Shown here piece after piece: positions 34,444-45,296 of a DNA stretch of 64,000 nucleotides. The notes under the pieces are model-generated. The model was given only the letters and a program-made list of their open reading frames with translations. It was not told the DNA's origin and did not search any database. This DNA is from Salticus scenicus (lineage: Eukaryota > Arthropoda > Arachnida > Araneae > Salticidae), in contig OZ005661.1 in assembly GCA_963930645.1 (NCBI GenBank), positions 197,268,532-197,332,531 on the forward strand, read 5' to 3'. Every line of letters begins with the position of its first letter. Position 1 is the first letter of the stretch. The position numbers were made by a program, and so were the translations under genes.

Positions 34444-34855
34444 CACTGATAAAAAATTCTGTAGCTGACATCTAGAATCTAAATTGTGGCTCTAGAAAAA
34501 ATAGTTCCATGTCATCCTTATAAATTCTTGTCCCCTTGGAAAGCGAGTTCTAGAAGCCCTTATTAGAATTTTAGAGTGTTTGTCTATATTCTCGAGGGCA
34601 ATGTTATTTAAAAATCTCTGCCAATAAATGAGACTACAAGAGGCGGGCTTCTGAAACTATAATCTTGCTTTATGACCCAATCCAGCAAGAATATCTCGCA
34701 ATATAAATGATTCAAAATATATAGAGTATTCAGAATATTGTTTCACCATCTAGAAATTCGTACACTAGGAATTCTCGGTCATTTCGTCTATTCAGTTTAT
34801 TGGCGTGCCTCATGCGCATAGCTCGGAAATCTATATTTCTAGTGTATAATGCAGT
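34444..34855 (+). mobile_element. CACTG TIR family, copy 1 (internally deleted)
   Basis: Starts CACTGATAAAAAATTCTGTA and shares GACATCTAGAATCTAAATTG, ATAGTTCCATGTCAT, TTGTTTCACCATCTAGAAAT and CATAGCTCGGAAATCTATAT with the complete copy at 44647. The left arm is shortened. It ends near GCAGTG (34855). Confidence 0.65.
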
Positions 34856-35804
34856 GTTGTCGCATTTACTAAACGCTTTCATTAATTTTCGCTTACATGC
34901 AAATAAATTGATGATAGAAACGACAGAAGAAAAAAAAAAAAGACCTGAATAATTCCACGCTCAATTAACTAAAAATACATTGTTATGATTTTGTCTTTTT
35001 AAAATTATATTGTAAAAGACAATTAGTTCTTAATTGTGAGCTAATTTTTTAAAATAATGCTTCAAATATTTCTTTCTCTACATTTAATTCCTTCATTAAT
35101 CATTTTATTGATATCCCTGTAATTTTTAATGAACTCTGAAATTTTGCCTTGTTTTTATTGGATGTAAGGAAATTACAAACTCAAGCTAAGTTAAAAATTC
35201 TTCTTTCTAGCTGATAAAAATGTATTATTTGTTTTAGTTCAAAAGGATGTTAAATAACAGTAACAAAAGAATTAAATAAGGTGTTGGAAGAAAGGCACAT
35301 TAATCTTCATTAATCATCTCTACAAATTTATGTAAAATGCCGGTTTTTTTTTTTCTTTCCCCACCTCCCCCACTTTAAATTTGATAGGAAATTAAATTTG
35401 TGATGATTTTAAATGATTAAAGTTTTCTTAATAAGTCTTGTGATTAAGCTATTATTAGTACGGAGGACTATTAGTCTCAATCTACAGATAAAACGTTGTC
35501 GCCAGTTTTACGATGGTTGGACATTTATCGAAATCGAAAGTTTATCGAAAATATAACTGAATAACTTGAAAGCGATGTTATAATTTGAAAAAAAAAACTA
35601 ATTGTCTTCCGTACTAAACTAAATTCTGCTTTTGCCAGAATTCAGAATTTCATTAAAATAGTTTTTTTTTTTTTTTTTTTTTTTGAAAGAAAAAGAAAAG
35701 AAAATTAATAATAATCAGTATCGAAAAATTTGAAGAAGTCCTTTTTATTATTATTGTTGTTGTTATTAATATTGTTATCAAATATGAGGAATGTTACAAT
35801 GAAA
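34856..35804. other. AT-rich, nothing recognised
   Basis: Poly(T) at about 35661-35684. No gene seen. Confidence 0.5.
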
Positions 35805-35806
35805 TA

Positions 35807-35842
<36 letters not shown>
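35805..35842. repeat. (TA)n microsatellite
   Basis: TA-rich dinucleotide run of about 38 bp. Confidence 0.9.
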
Positions 35843-35843
<1 letters not shown>

Positions 35844-35847
35844 CGTT

Positions 35848-36312
35848 CATCTGTAACAAATAAATAGCAATTTTCTAAATCCCTAAACCAAAAGTATAAA
35901 TTTCAGACAGAGCTATGCGTATAAGGTAAATATATAAATTGAATAGAAGAAATGATCGATAATTTTAAGTCTATTCTTTTCTAGATAGTGAAACGATACA
36001 TTACATATGGAATCCTTTGTATTGTAGTAGAAATTCTTGCTTTGATATCTAGAATTGATTCATAATCTATAATTATACTTATTTAATCTCTCCTCTTGTT
36101 TTCGCATTTATTTGCAGAGATTTTGGAATAAGTTTTAAGTTTGACCATGGTAAATTTGAAAGTTCTCTAGAATTTTGAAAGCAAGAGGTGTAGAACTTGT
36201 ATTAGAGAGCTTCAATAAGAAAACAAAGGAAACTAAAATTTATATCGATAACATGGAACTAATTTTACAAGCTACAATTTATTTTACAGATGTCAGTCAC
36301 AGATTTTTTTTT
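35848..36312 (-). mobile_element. CACTG TIR family, copy 3 (diverged)
   Basis: Read on the minus strand, the blocks match the copy at 44647 in order. Examples on the plus strand are AATTGAATAGAAGAAATGAT, TTTCTAGATAGTGAAACGAT and CTTTGATATCTAGAATTGAT. The match ends near GATGTCAGTCACAGATTTTT. It is much more diverged than the other two. Confidence 0.55.
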
Positions 36313-36849
36313 CCAAGAATGTAATTCGCATAACTATTAGAAAAATATGTATTATATGTTGAAAAATATTATTTACATATACTCAGTTATCTATCACTAC
36401 AAGAAATGGTTTTATAAACTAAATGAATCAGATATTTTTTAATATATTTCACACCAAGAAATTATTATATATATATATATATAATATTTTTTATTGGTTC
36501 ATGCACATTTTGTATACCATAACTAATCATAATATATAGGTCATATAATAAAAAATATTATTTACTTATACTCAGTTATTTATATTTATGAGAAATAGTT
36601 TTATAAACCAAAAGAAGCGAATGATTTTTAATATTTTTCGCACCAAGAAATCATTCTAGATTTTCTTTTTATAAGATTCATCACATGTTACACTGTTTCT
36701 AAACATTTCTTTTTTTCATTTTATTGTTTTTTTTTTTTTAAGACAAGACAAAACAAAACAAAAACTATATTTCTATGTTAATTCGTAACTCGATATACTA
36801 TATATGTGATTAAAAGTAAATAAAATTATACTTTTAATAAATTAAAGAA

Positions 36850-37178
36850 CACGCTTTTATTGAAATGTGAACTAAAAAGCACAAAATATCTATCTCTATA
36901 GTATTAAAATGCAGGGTAAGAAAAAATTGTGTGAATGACACACCATATTACAGGGTGATTATAAAATAATTTAGAATTAAACAAAAACCATTTTTAAAAA
37001 ATCTCCCCGGACTGGGCTCGAACGTTAGACCTTTAGGTTCGCAGCCCGGAGCTTACCTCACAGCCACAGCGTTCACGTAAGAAATGTCTTTTTTTACAAT
37101 ATAGATTTTTTGTTTGCTCCCACAGTGGTTACAAACATACATACAAACATACATACAGGTGAAACTAATAAAAGCGTG
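36850..37178 (-). mobile_element. Small TIR element carrying a tRNA-like core, copy 2
   Basis: Same ends as copy 1 (CACGCTTTTATT and AATAAAAGCGTG). The minus-strand core keeps TGGCTGTGAGGT and ACGTTCGAGCCC with tRNA spacing. It differs in having a 60-bp R1 3'-end piece (36895-36955, with GTGTGAATGACACACC) near its left arm and an extra CATACATACAAA copy at the right. Confidence 0.6.
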
Positions 37179-37565
37179 ATAATAGAGCTTTTACTACCAT
37201 ATTTATTTAAGAATATAGAATTTGTATACTAATAACATCGTGAATATCTGTACGTAATTTTTAATGAAATGTGAAATGTTGCCAGGTATTATAGAAAGAA
37301 TTTTTTTATAAACTCGAGACACATTAACAAGTCATCTTTCTAAATAACAATCATGAGTTATTCGTTAAATAGGTTAAATTGGGTGTTACATGATAATAAC
37401 AAAAGAATAAAATAAGTTGTAGGAAGCAAGATTAATCTTCGTTAAACTAATTTATAAATTTATGCAAAATGTATAGCTTTTTATTTTTAATTTAACGAGA
37501 AATTACATTCGTAATCTTTTTAACCCCACAAAGCCCAAGGTGCCATATGCGGAATAATCTCTTAA

Positions 37566-37769
37566 ACCCTTTCCAGCACAGAGTAATTTTATTTATTTAA
37601 AATCAACAGCTACCGGAATTCAAGAACGATATTATAAGACAAAAAATAAATGAAGTTTTACCTCTATATTATAGAAAAAAAAATACTATAAAAAATTTCT
37701 GGGATAAATTTTTGCACTTGAGAATTAAAGTTATGTGTTGCCGCAGCGGCAACACTGTGCCAGAAATGC
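37566..37769. mobile_element. TTAA-flanked MITE with strong hairpin
   Basis: TTAA at 37562-37565 and 37770-37773 flanks weak inverted ends (ACCCTTTCCAGCACAG and CTGTGCCAGAAATGC). Inside the right end lies a perfect 21-bp palindrome, GTGTTGCCGC-A-GCGGCAACAC (37735-37755). TTAA target suggests piggyBac or Kolobok type; TTAA is common in AT-rich DNA, so this is tentative. Confidence 0.4.
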
Positions 37770-39497
37770 TTAAACATTCCTCTGCCTCTACGAAATACCT
37801 GCATACACATCTATCAGAATTTGAGAGTAATTACACATAAATAGCAACTATTCAATTCAGGTAATTACCTGTAGATACCACTATTGTTCATTTTACTGTC
37901 AAAATACTTTGAAAATTGAACTATATTCTTACGTAAAAACAAATAACAATATAAAAAATTAATATATATATACAATGCACAGTAAATTATCAAATTATTA
38001 TTTTATTTATTTATTTATTTATTACATTCCTTTCTTTTCTAAAAAATATGCGGGACGAAATAGCCTTAAATATCAGACATGCAAAGGCCATCTCTAAACT
38101 CGTATTTTTCACTTTCGATTTAGTCACGAGTGCAATTAGGGGGATCAGCCACGAATTCAACGAAACACAAATACTTTGGATCACCCTGTGTCATAAAATG
38201 CTCCAAATGACTTGTAACTTTAACACATAATTTCACTTACTATGTACCATATTTGGATACTCTTTTGTGTGAATCAAACGATTATTTAGAAATTTGCAAA
38301 ATAATTTTAATAAATAATAAATTTTAAAAAAACGTTTATACTGAACGAATTTATACAGTAAAATGTAGAAGAAAGTTTTGTGGTGTCCTCAACATACTAG
38401 TTTTATAGAATATTTTTCAAGTAGGGATATATTGCACATGTACAAATTATAAAATTTGTCGATTTGTTCAAAAGAAAATCTTCTAAAACTATTTCAATGC
38501 ACTTTTACAGAAATTGTTATATACTTTCTGAAAAAGTAAGCAGCCAAAGAAAAATAGTTGAAAATAAACATATAATACATTAGTTACAGTCATGCTGTAT
38601 CTCCACACTAGAAAACGAATATAAAATTTCGCAAACATCACACATATGTACATTTTTATTCATAAAAAAAATCTATAAAATTCCTTTAAAAGCAATTTAC
38701 TTAATAAAAAAGAAAGTAGTTTTCTGTCCTCCTCTGCAATTCAGATACATTTTTGATAAATAGCTACAAATATTCTATAAAAAAGAAAACAGGTTATTGC
38801 ATTTCTGTCACTATACGATCCGAGATCGAATTTTACATACTTTTTCACCTTAGCTCTGATTTTATACGTCAAAATGTTATATAGAAAAGAATATTTTTTT
38901 TGCATTTACTTTTTTTCAGTTTAATGTAATATAATGTAGTTCGCCAATAAATTTGTATTTCTTTTAACGTCTTATAACTTTCTTTATCAGAAAAATAGAA
39001 TAAACTTAATTTTATGAATTGGAATAAATCTTCAAACTCATAAATAATTTAAAGAATCGCTGATATAAAAATCAATAAAGAAATGTAGAAACACTTGTGC
39101 AAAAAATTACTTACACATTTTTAGCATCCAAGTAACTGTGAATTAGTCTCATGCGGAATATTTTTAGTCCTTATCATATTACACGTACGAAGATTTTTTT
39201 TTTTTTTAATTCTTCTATGTTTTAAGTTGAGAGGAATCCGAATATCTTAAAATCGATGTAATCTGTTTCAGTAATTTAGTTATTCAGTCGATTTGTTAGT
39301 TAGTTAGTTAGTTAATTAATTGGTTAACTGTTTTGTTTTGTTAGTGTGTGTGAGTTATTCTAAACTTATAATTTTTTTAACTTGGTAGAGTAAGACTAAA
39401 TTTTGCATAAGAATATTTCTATGACTATAAATAAATCTCTTCTTTTTTAAATATTATTTATGATACTAACTTGCATATTATTGAACATCAGTATTCA

Positions 39498-39532
<35 letters not shown>

Positions 39533-39995
39533 AGTTATTGAAAAAAAAAAAAAAAAAAAATATTATAATATGACAACGGACAGGGTTGCCTAAATGGTGG
39601 GGTGTTTTAATAACCGACCGTGATGAAGAAGATCTTCTGTTCCATTTACCGTGAATGTAGTATTACTTATAACAGAAATGTAGGAAAACAAATATATGCA
39701 GATACGAAAACGAGTAGAATCCAAATATGTGAACTTGTTTAATTTTATTATTTCTTTTAATGCATAAAAATATATATACTATTGTACTTACTCTCGAATT
39801 TCTCGAATTTACAAATGCTTTCAGAAAAAAATAACTGGAACATGTTCATAACAACAGGCTTCAATGAGAATACGCGTATTAAGACTTTCGCGACCGCATG
39901 ATTTGTTTGTTTGTTTGTTTGTTTGTTTGACAGTAAGGTTCGCTTTTGAGCGTTATTCTCCCAATACAAAAGATTTCAGAACAAAATTTTATATA
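37770..39995. other. AT-rich with one R2 3' fragment
   Basis: Positions about 38310-38402 (TGAACGAATTTATACAGTA...GTTTTGTGGTGTCCTCAACATACTAG) match the 3' end of R2. Also TTAG and TTTG short tandem runs (39296-39316, 39900-39930) and poly(A) near 39500-39531 and 39540-39560. No gene. Confidence 0.55.
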
Positions 39996-40451
39996 CCGGG
40001 TGCGCCAAAAGTTCGTGAAAACTTTAAAAATTCATTAAAAAAGAACAAATGATGATAAAAAAGTGCGGTTTGCACGAAAGACATCGGAAAGAGGGCGGAT
40101 TTTTTTAAGGAAAAAAAAAAAAAGTTTAAAAATGAACGATAGGTGGTGCTACGATGCATACATGAAGCTGATTTATGCAAATTAGGTTGTCAATAAAACA
40201 CCTGAATGCACATGGACGCTTCTGGGATTCATCCAGACATGCTGTACTCAGCTGTCACAAGTGTTGTTACTCACCTCATTCGCTCCATACAGTGTGGTGG
40301 AGGTCATGCTGAACAACTTCAGCTTAAATAAATCTTTGAAAATGTAGAATTGTATTGGTATTGTGTTTCTGCTCCTTATATTTTAATGTATGACTCAACT
40401 GTATTAATTTGTATTTATTGAAATTTTATTTTTCCGACTGAGTGAAAATAA

Positions 40452-40524
40452 TGCCTGGACCGGGAGTCGAACCCCGGATCTTTGACTTACAAGGTCAAAG
40501 CTCTACCAATTGAGCTATCCAGGC
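40452..40524 (-). tRNA. tRNA-Thr (TGT), possibly SINE-associated
   Basis: Folds as a full cloverleaf. The 7-bp acceptor GCCTGGA/TCCAGGC is perfect. The D arm is GCTC-AATTGGTA-GAGC. The anticodon arm is TTGAC-CTTGTAA-GTCAA, with anticodon TGT (threonine, ACA codons). The T arm has loop TTCGACT and one mismatched pair. The discriminator is A. The internal promoter boxes (TAGCTCAATTGG and GGTTCGACTCC) are intact, and a TTTT stretch follows within 10 nt. It sits inside a mariner-type element and has an inverted, broken partner at 40630-40712 sharing its 3' flank, so it may be a mobile tRNA copy and not a housekeeping gene. Confidence 0.7.
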
Positions 40525-40608
40525 CGACACCCCGGTCAGCATTACTCACTCAGACAACCTTTAGGCAGAAACATCTCTGGTCTATCATGTAGATAGCTCA
40601 ACAGAAAA

Positions 40609-40748
40609 TAAGCCGCAGGAAATGGAAAACACCATTAGATAATGGGAGAAAGAAATATAAAGATCCGGTTAAGTCAAAGATCCGGGGTTCGACTTCCGGT
40701 CCAGGCATTATTTTCACTCAGTCGGAAAAATAAAATTTCAATAAATAT
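40609..40748 (+). mobile_element. Inverted partial copy of the tRNA and its 3' tail
   Basis: AAGATCCGGGGTTCGACTTC and GGTCCAGGCATTATTTTCAC are followed by a tail (CTCAGTCGGAAAAATAAAAT) that mirrors 40417-40490. GATAGCTCAAC near 40590 looks like the D-arm part, separated from the rest by about 80 nt. The shared tail after the tRNA in both copies suggests a tRNA-headed SINE. Confidence 0.55.
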
Positions 40749-40973
40749 GATTTTCTTCCGCAGTTGATTGTGTGATTTTAATAAAAATTGTATTAATTTG
40801 CTTACGTATTCAACATCAGTGCCACCTAATGGTCCTTTTTTTTTTTTTTTTTTTCTGTTCTTAAAAAACTCCGCCCTCTTTCTAATGCCATTCGTGCAAA
40901 CCGCACTTTTTTATCATCATTTGTTCTTTTTTAATGATTTTTTAAAGTTTTCACGAACTTGACGCACCCGGTA

Positions 40974-41286
40974 TTCACATTTATATTACAGATGGATATA
41001 CATTATAATTATATTCTTTCTAATCAATATATTTGTATCCATAGTACATTTTATTGCAAAAATATGAATGCTGGGTACATACTTAAAAAATAAGTAACAT
41101 ACAAATTAAGAAAGAAACGCCCACTGGCGGAGTTTCAGATTTTCAAATGACGTGAATCTACGTCAGCGGTCGCGAAAGTGTTAATAACCTCTGAAATAAA
41201 AATTATTTGAGTGATTAGTATTTTAATAGCTAGTTCTCAATTTTCTTAGGTATTAACATTATTATTATTTTATTTATTTATCTATT

Positions 41287-41336
<50 letters not shown>

Positions 41337-41426
41337 ATATTTAAGCATAAAAATATACTTTCTAGATGCAGTATCATATTGCATTGTTATTGACAAAATA
41401 AATGAATTGAATATAAAAGACATTTA

Positions 41427-41465
<39 letters not shown>

Positions 41466-43677
41466 CAGAACAAAGAAGTTTTTTTCTCCTCTTGATTGCG
41501 AATTAGATTATTTTATTCAAACGTTGTGAAAATTAAAATATATTTTAATAAATGTGTGACAGTCTTATATTCCTTTTTTTTTTTTTTTTTTCTTTCATCA
41601 GTACCTCTGATGTAGACCCTCCTCGTTCAATAAGAGATACGATCGCAGACAAAATAAATAAATAAGTAAATAAAAATGATTAAATAAACTGACAGCGGTG
41701 GCAATAACTTTCTTTTAATATATAGAGATTCAATGTTAGATAGAAAGAGTTTAAAAAATTTGGGCTCTTTTTTGGGAATGCGCTTAAATATTTGCTAATT
41801 TATTATTTAAAATCGTGCACTTTATTCCTAAATAATTATTTGTTCATTGTTGTGCTTTACTTAAATTAAATAAGATAAATATATTTCACTCTTTCATATA
41901 TTTCACTTAGTTGCTGCAACTATCTCATACATTTAGATATGAAATTATTATTTATTTTGTAAATAATACTAACAATTATATTATAATAGCTGTAGTGTAT
42001 GAATTGAGAAATCGCTAAAATATTTTTATTTGATTATTACGAATATATTTTTAGTTTAGTTATTCCAAAACTCAGTTTGAAAAAAAAAATATTTCTTCAT
42101 TTGTGCGTATTGCTTCCAATTATTTATTTTGCCTTATTACTAGAAAATAGAAGCAAGAAATGGAGAAAAAAGAATATTATATATTGTTCATTAAAAATCT
42201 CTAAAAATAATCTATTAAATGTATATAATGTCTAGAAAAACAATTTATGTAATGGCCAATTTAGATAGTTTTTCTATTATGCAAAGGTGCAAATAAATTT
42301 CTCCCTAAGATCTGGAAATAATATTATAAATAAAAACTTGATATTCTTCATTTTTGACGATATATTTCGTTACATGCATTAGGTTATTATGAAAATTATT
42401 TAATATTAAACTGTTTAAAATATAAATAAATAGTTTTATGGTTGCCTGTGACTCTATTTTGTGAATATGAAATAAAATTATCATAAAGAAAGAAAACACA
42501 TAACTGAAAATGCCTGAAACGCTTTGGGAGTGAAAAATACAGAGTGCTATAATGTGAAGATTAAAATCACTTCTGACCGTTTTTTTTTTTTTTTTTTGTT
42601 AAAAATTTTCTTGCACAAAATAATTTTAAAATTAGATCTCTGTAGGCATAAATAATAAAAGAAAAATACTCGATAAAAATATGTTTTTTTTTTTTTTTTT
42701 TCCTTTATCCATATTTATTAAATTCTGTTCAGCAAACTGAAAACGTACATATCAATGCTAAATTTATTTTTTCCATTTAAAAAGATTTTCTTGAAATTTT
42801 TAACTCATATTTTACATGACACTTTAAATTATGGGTAAAATCTTTTTCAAATTCAAACTTCCGTCAGATAAAAAAAAACAAATTATTTTCCTGCAATCAT
42901 TTAATGAACCAGTTATATAAGCTATTAGCGAAAGCAATATGTCTTTTAAATTTTCTAATTTGTTATTTAGAATTCTTTCAAATTTGCGCTGCATTAGTGT
43001 AAAAGCAAAATTTTACTTAAATGCAATCTGTTATAATATTGTTAATGACCAAATAAATGACTGTTTAAAACGAAAAGAATTTAACTTCTAAACGAAGAAT
43101 GATTGCAAATTATAAAAAGAGAAAAAGAAAATGTTTTATGGAGTCTGAGCAATAAATATTCATGTTTATATGGAGAAAAAAAGGATACTATAGTCAATTC
43201 AACCATTAAAAATTGCTTTTTTTTTTCCCCTTTTTGTCAAAATTCCAAAGTAATTCATTTAAAATAAATTTGATTTAAAGTACAAATATTACGTAACATT
43301 TAAGAACATTAAATTGAACATTATATTTTAAAAATGGATAATTTTTAAACTGAAACAGTTTATTTGTTTCCAAAAATATATTGTTAAAGAAACTGTTCTA
43401 AGAAGAACAATTTAAAGTATAATATTAATAGGTTTTATTCTTTAGAAATCCACCTATTGCAATTACATAAATTATCCTATCTACTTACACACACACACAT
43501 CTACAGACGTCACAAGATATCGTGCAAAATTATACAAATCCCTAAAAAGGTAGCTTATGTCAAGACCAAAGGCGGAAGTCTCTATTCGTCATGAGAGTCA
43601 CAGATATAAATTTGCAACATAATACGACCATCCGATTTTAAGCTGTGTGAGATGGGAAATCCATTTGAAAAATAAAA
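40974..43677. other. AT-rich, microsatellites only
   Basis: (TA)n at about 41290-41331, poly(A) 41429-41463, poly(T) near 41575-41591, 42575-42597 and 42685-42700. No gene or element ends recognised. Confidence 0.6.
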
Positions 43678-44463
43678 CTAGTATGTTGTGGCCACCACAT
43701 GACTTTCTTCTATGTTTTCCTATACAAATTCATTCAGTAAAAATAATTTATTAAAATTATTATTTAAAAACATTATCTTCCATGACAATGCAGACGATTT
43801 CCATATTAGAGAAGTAGTATAACACTAAATATCCAAAAAAAAGTCAATTTTATTGTCAATATTACATTTAAAAAAAAATAGATAAATTCATTTTAAATTA
43901 TCGCAGATGTATGGTTCAACCATTCGTTTTAAAGGTACTGGCGAGATCTTTTGAAAGATACCCATCATGAAAATTTACTCCCCTCGAGGGGGGGGGACTT
44001 CCCCTACCCCAGGGGGGAGTCGAGACTCCTACACATACAGAAAAAATTTCCCAGTTGACTATCTCTATTATAAATAATTCTGGTAAATTTCATAATGATT
44101 ATTAAAAAATAATTTTCTTTATGCACATTTATACAAAATTTTGTCCTATACCACCGTGTTAAAAATTTAGAAAAAGCGGGACGGCAATGCAAAGTTTAAG
44201 ACAATTTTTACCAAAAGTTGATAAGCACTAATTTATGTCAAGGTACAATTACATACCAATTCGTATGAAATTCTGTGCAGTAGTTCCTGAGATACAGTTG
44301 CCACAGAATTTTGTCACACGCACACACAGACTGACAGACAGACAAACATTTTCTAAAAATGGTCAAATCATATTCTACAGCTCTCAAAACGTAAAAATCC
44401 ATCAAAAACACGAGGTCGAAAATTTTTACGAATCCAATACTTTCTTCTATTGAATATAGAAGC
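43678..44463 (-). mobile_element. R2 (Helentron-like) copy, 0.79 kb
   Basis: On the minus strand the 3' end reads GTGTGGTGGCCACAACATAC then CTAG before T: hairpin TGTGG-TGG-CCACA, then a CTAG end. The 5' end has CTTCTATATTCAATAGAAG and GAAAGTATT, itself a hairpin. Subterminal ATAGAAGAAAGT next to the 3' hairpin mirrors the 5' end, as in R1. Non-coding. Confidence 0.7.
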
Positions 44464-44646
44464 AATTAAAAATACAAGTTATTAATCTACAAATTATTCA
44501 TTTTAAAAAAGCTTGAAAAAAGTATTTTTTATTATTTTGTTAAGATGAAAGACAACTTTTATAAATGGAGAGATGAAAAAAATGTAATTAACTTTCAGAA
44601 TTAAATATATATATATATATATATATATATACACTAAGAGAATGAA

Positions 44647-45290
44647 CACTGATAAAAAAATATATACCGCTATCATCTAGAACGAATAGGTGGTCCTTTT
44701 CTAAATCCCTTAACTAGAAATATAGATTTCCGCGCTATGAGTATAAGGCACGCCAATAAACTGAAACAAAATTCTATAACTGACATCTAGAATCTAAATT
44801 GTGGCTCTAGAAAAAATAGTTCCATGTCATTCTTATAAATTTCTTATAAAAAAATTTCTAGTCCCTTTCGAAAACGAATTCTAGAGACCTCTATTAGAAT
44901 TCTTGAGCGTTTGCCTGTACTATCGAGGACAAACCTATTTGGAAATATCTCCAAATAAATGTGAGTACAAGAGGCGGGTTTCAGCAGCTACAATCTTGGT
45001 TTATGACCCAATTCTAGAAAATCAAGCGAGAATTTCTCGTAATACAAAAGATTCAGAATATTCAGAATATTGTTTCACCATCTAGAAATGTGTAGACTAG
45101 AAATTCTCGACCATTTCGTCTATTCAGTTTATTGCCGTGCCTTATGCGCATAGCTCGGAAATCTATATTTCTTGTTTAGGTATTTAGAAAATGACCATTT
45201 ACTCATTCTAGATGAAGGTGTTTTTTTATTTTTTTATTTTTTTTTTTTTTTTAATTTTTTTTTTTTTTATTTTTTTTTTTTTTATCAGTG
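44647..45290. mobile_element. CACTG TIR family, copy 2 (complete, 644 bp)
   Basis: The ends CACTGATAAAAAAA and TTTATCAGTG are inverted, and the arms match over about 110 bp (for example CTAAATCCCTTAACTAGAAA with its mirror near 45170). AATGAA directly flanks both ends (44641-44646 and 45291-45296), a 6-bp or longer target duplication. A T-rich run inflates the right end (45220-45280). No transposase seen. Copies 1 (34444) and 3 (35848) belong to the same family. Confidence 0.8.
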
Positions 45291-45296
45291 AATGAA

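Larger units (their letters stand above)
39996..40971. mobile_element. Mariner-type TIR element, 976 bp
   Basis: Inverted ends of about 110 bp start CCGGGTGCGCCAAAAGTTCG (left) and match the right end that finishes CGCACCCGG. TA lies directly outside each end (39994-39995 and 40972-40973). TIR and TA target fit mariner. Inside, around 40207-40325, a frame reads THLIRSIQCGGGHAEQL, which resembles the C-terminal end of IS630/mariner-type transposases, but nothing else of a transposase remains. The middle holds a tRNA-Thr and its inverted partial copy. Confidence 0.85.
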
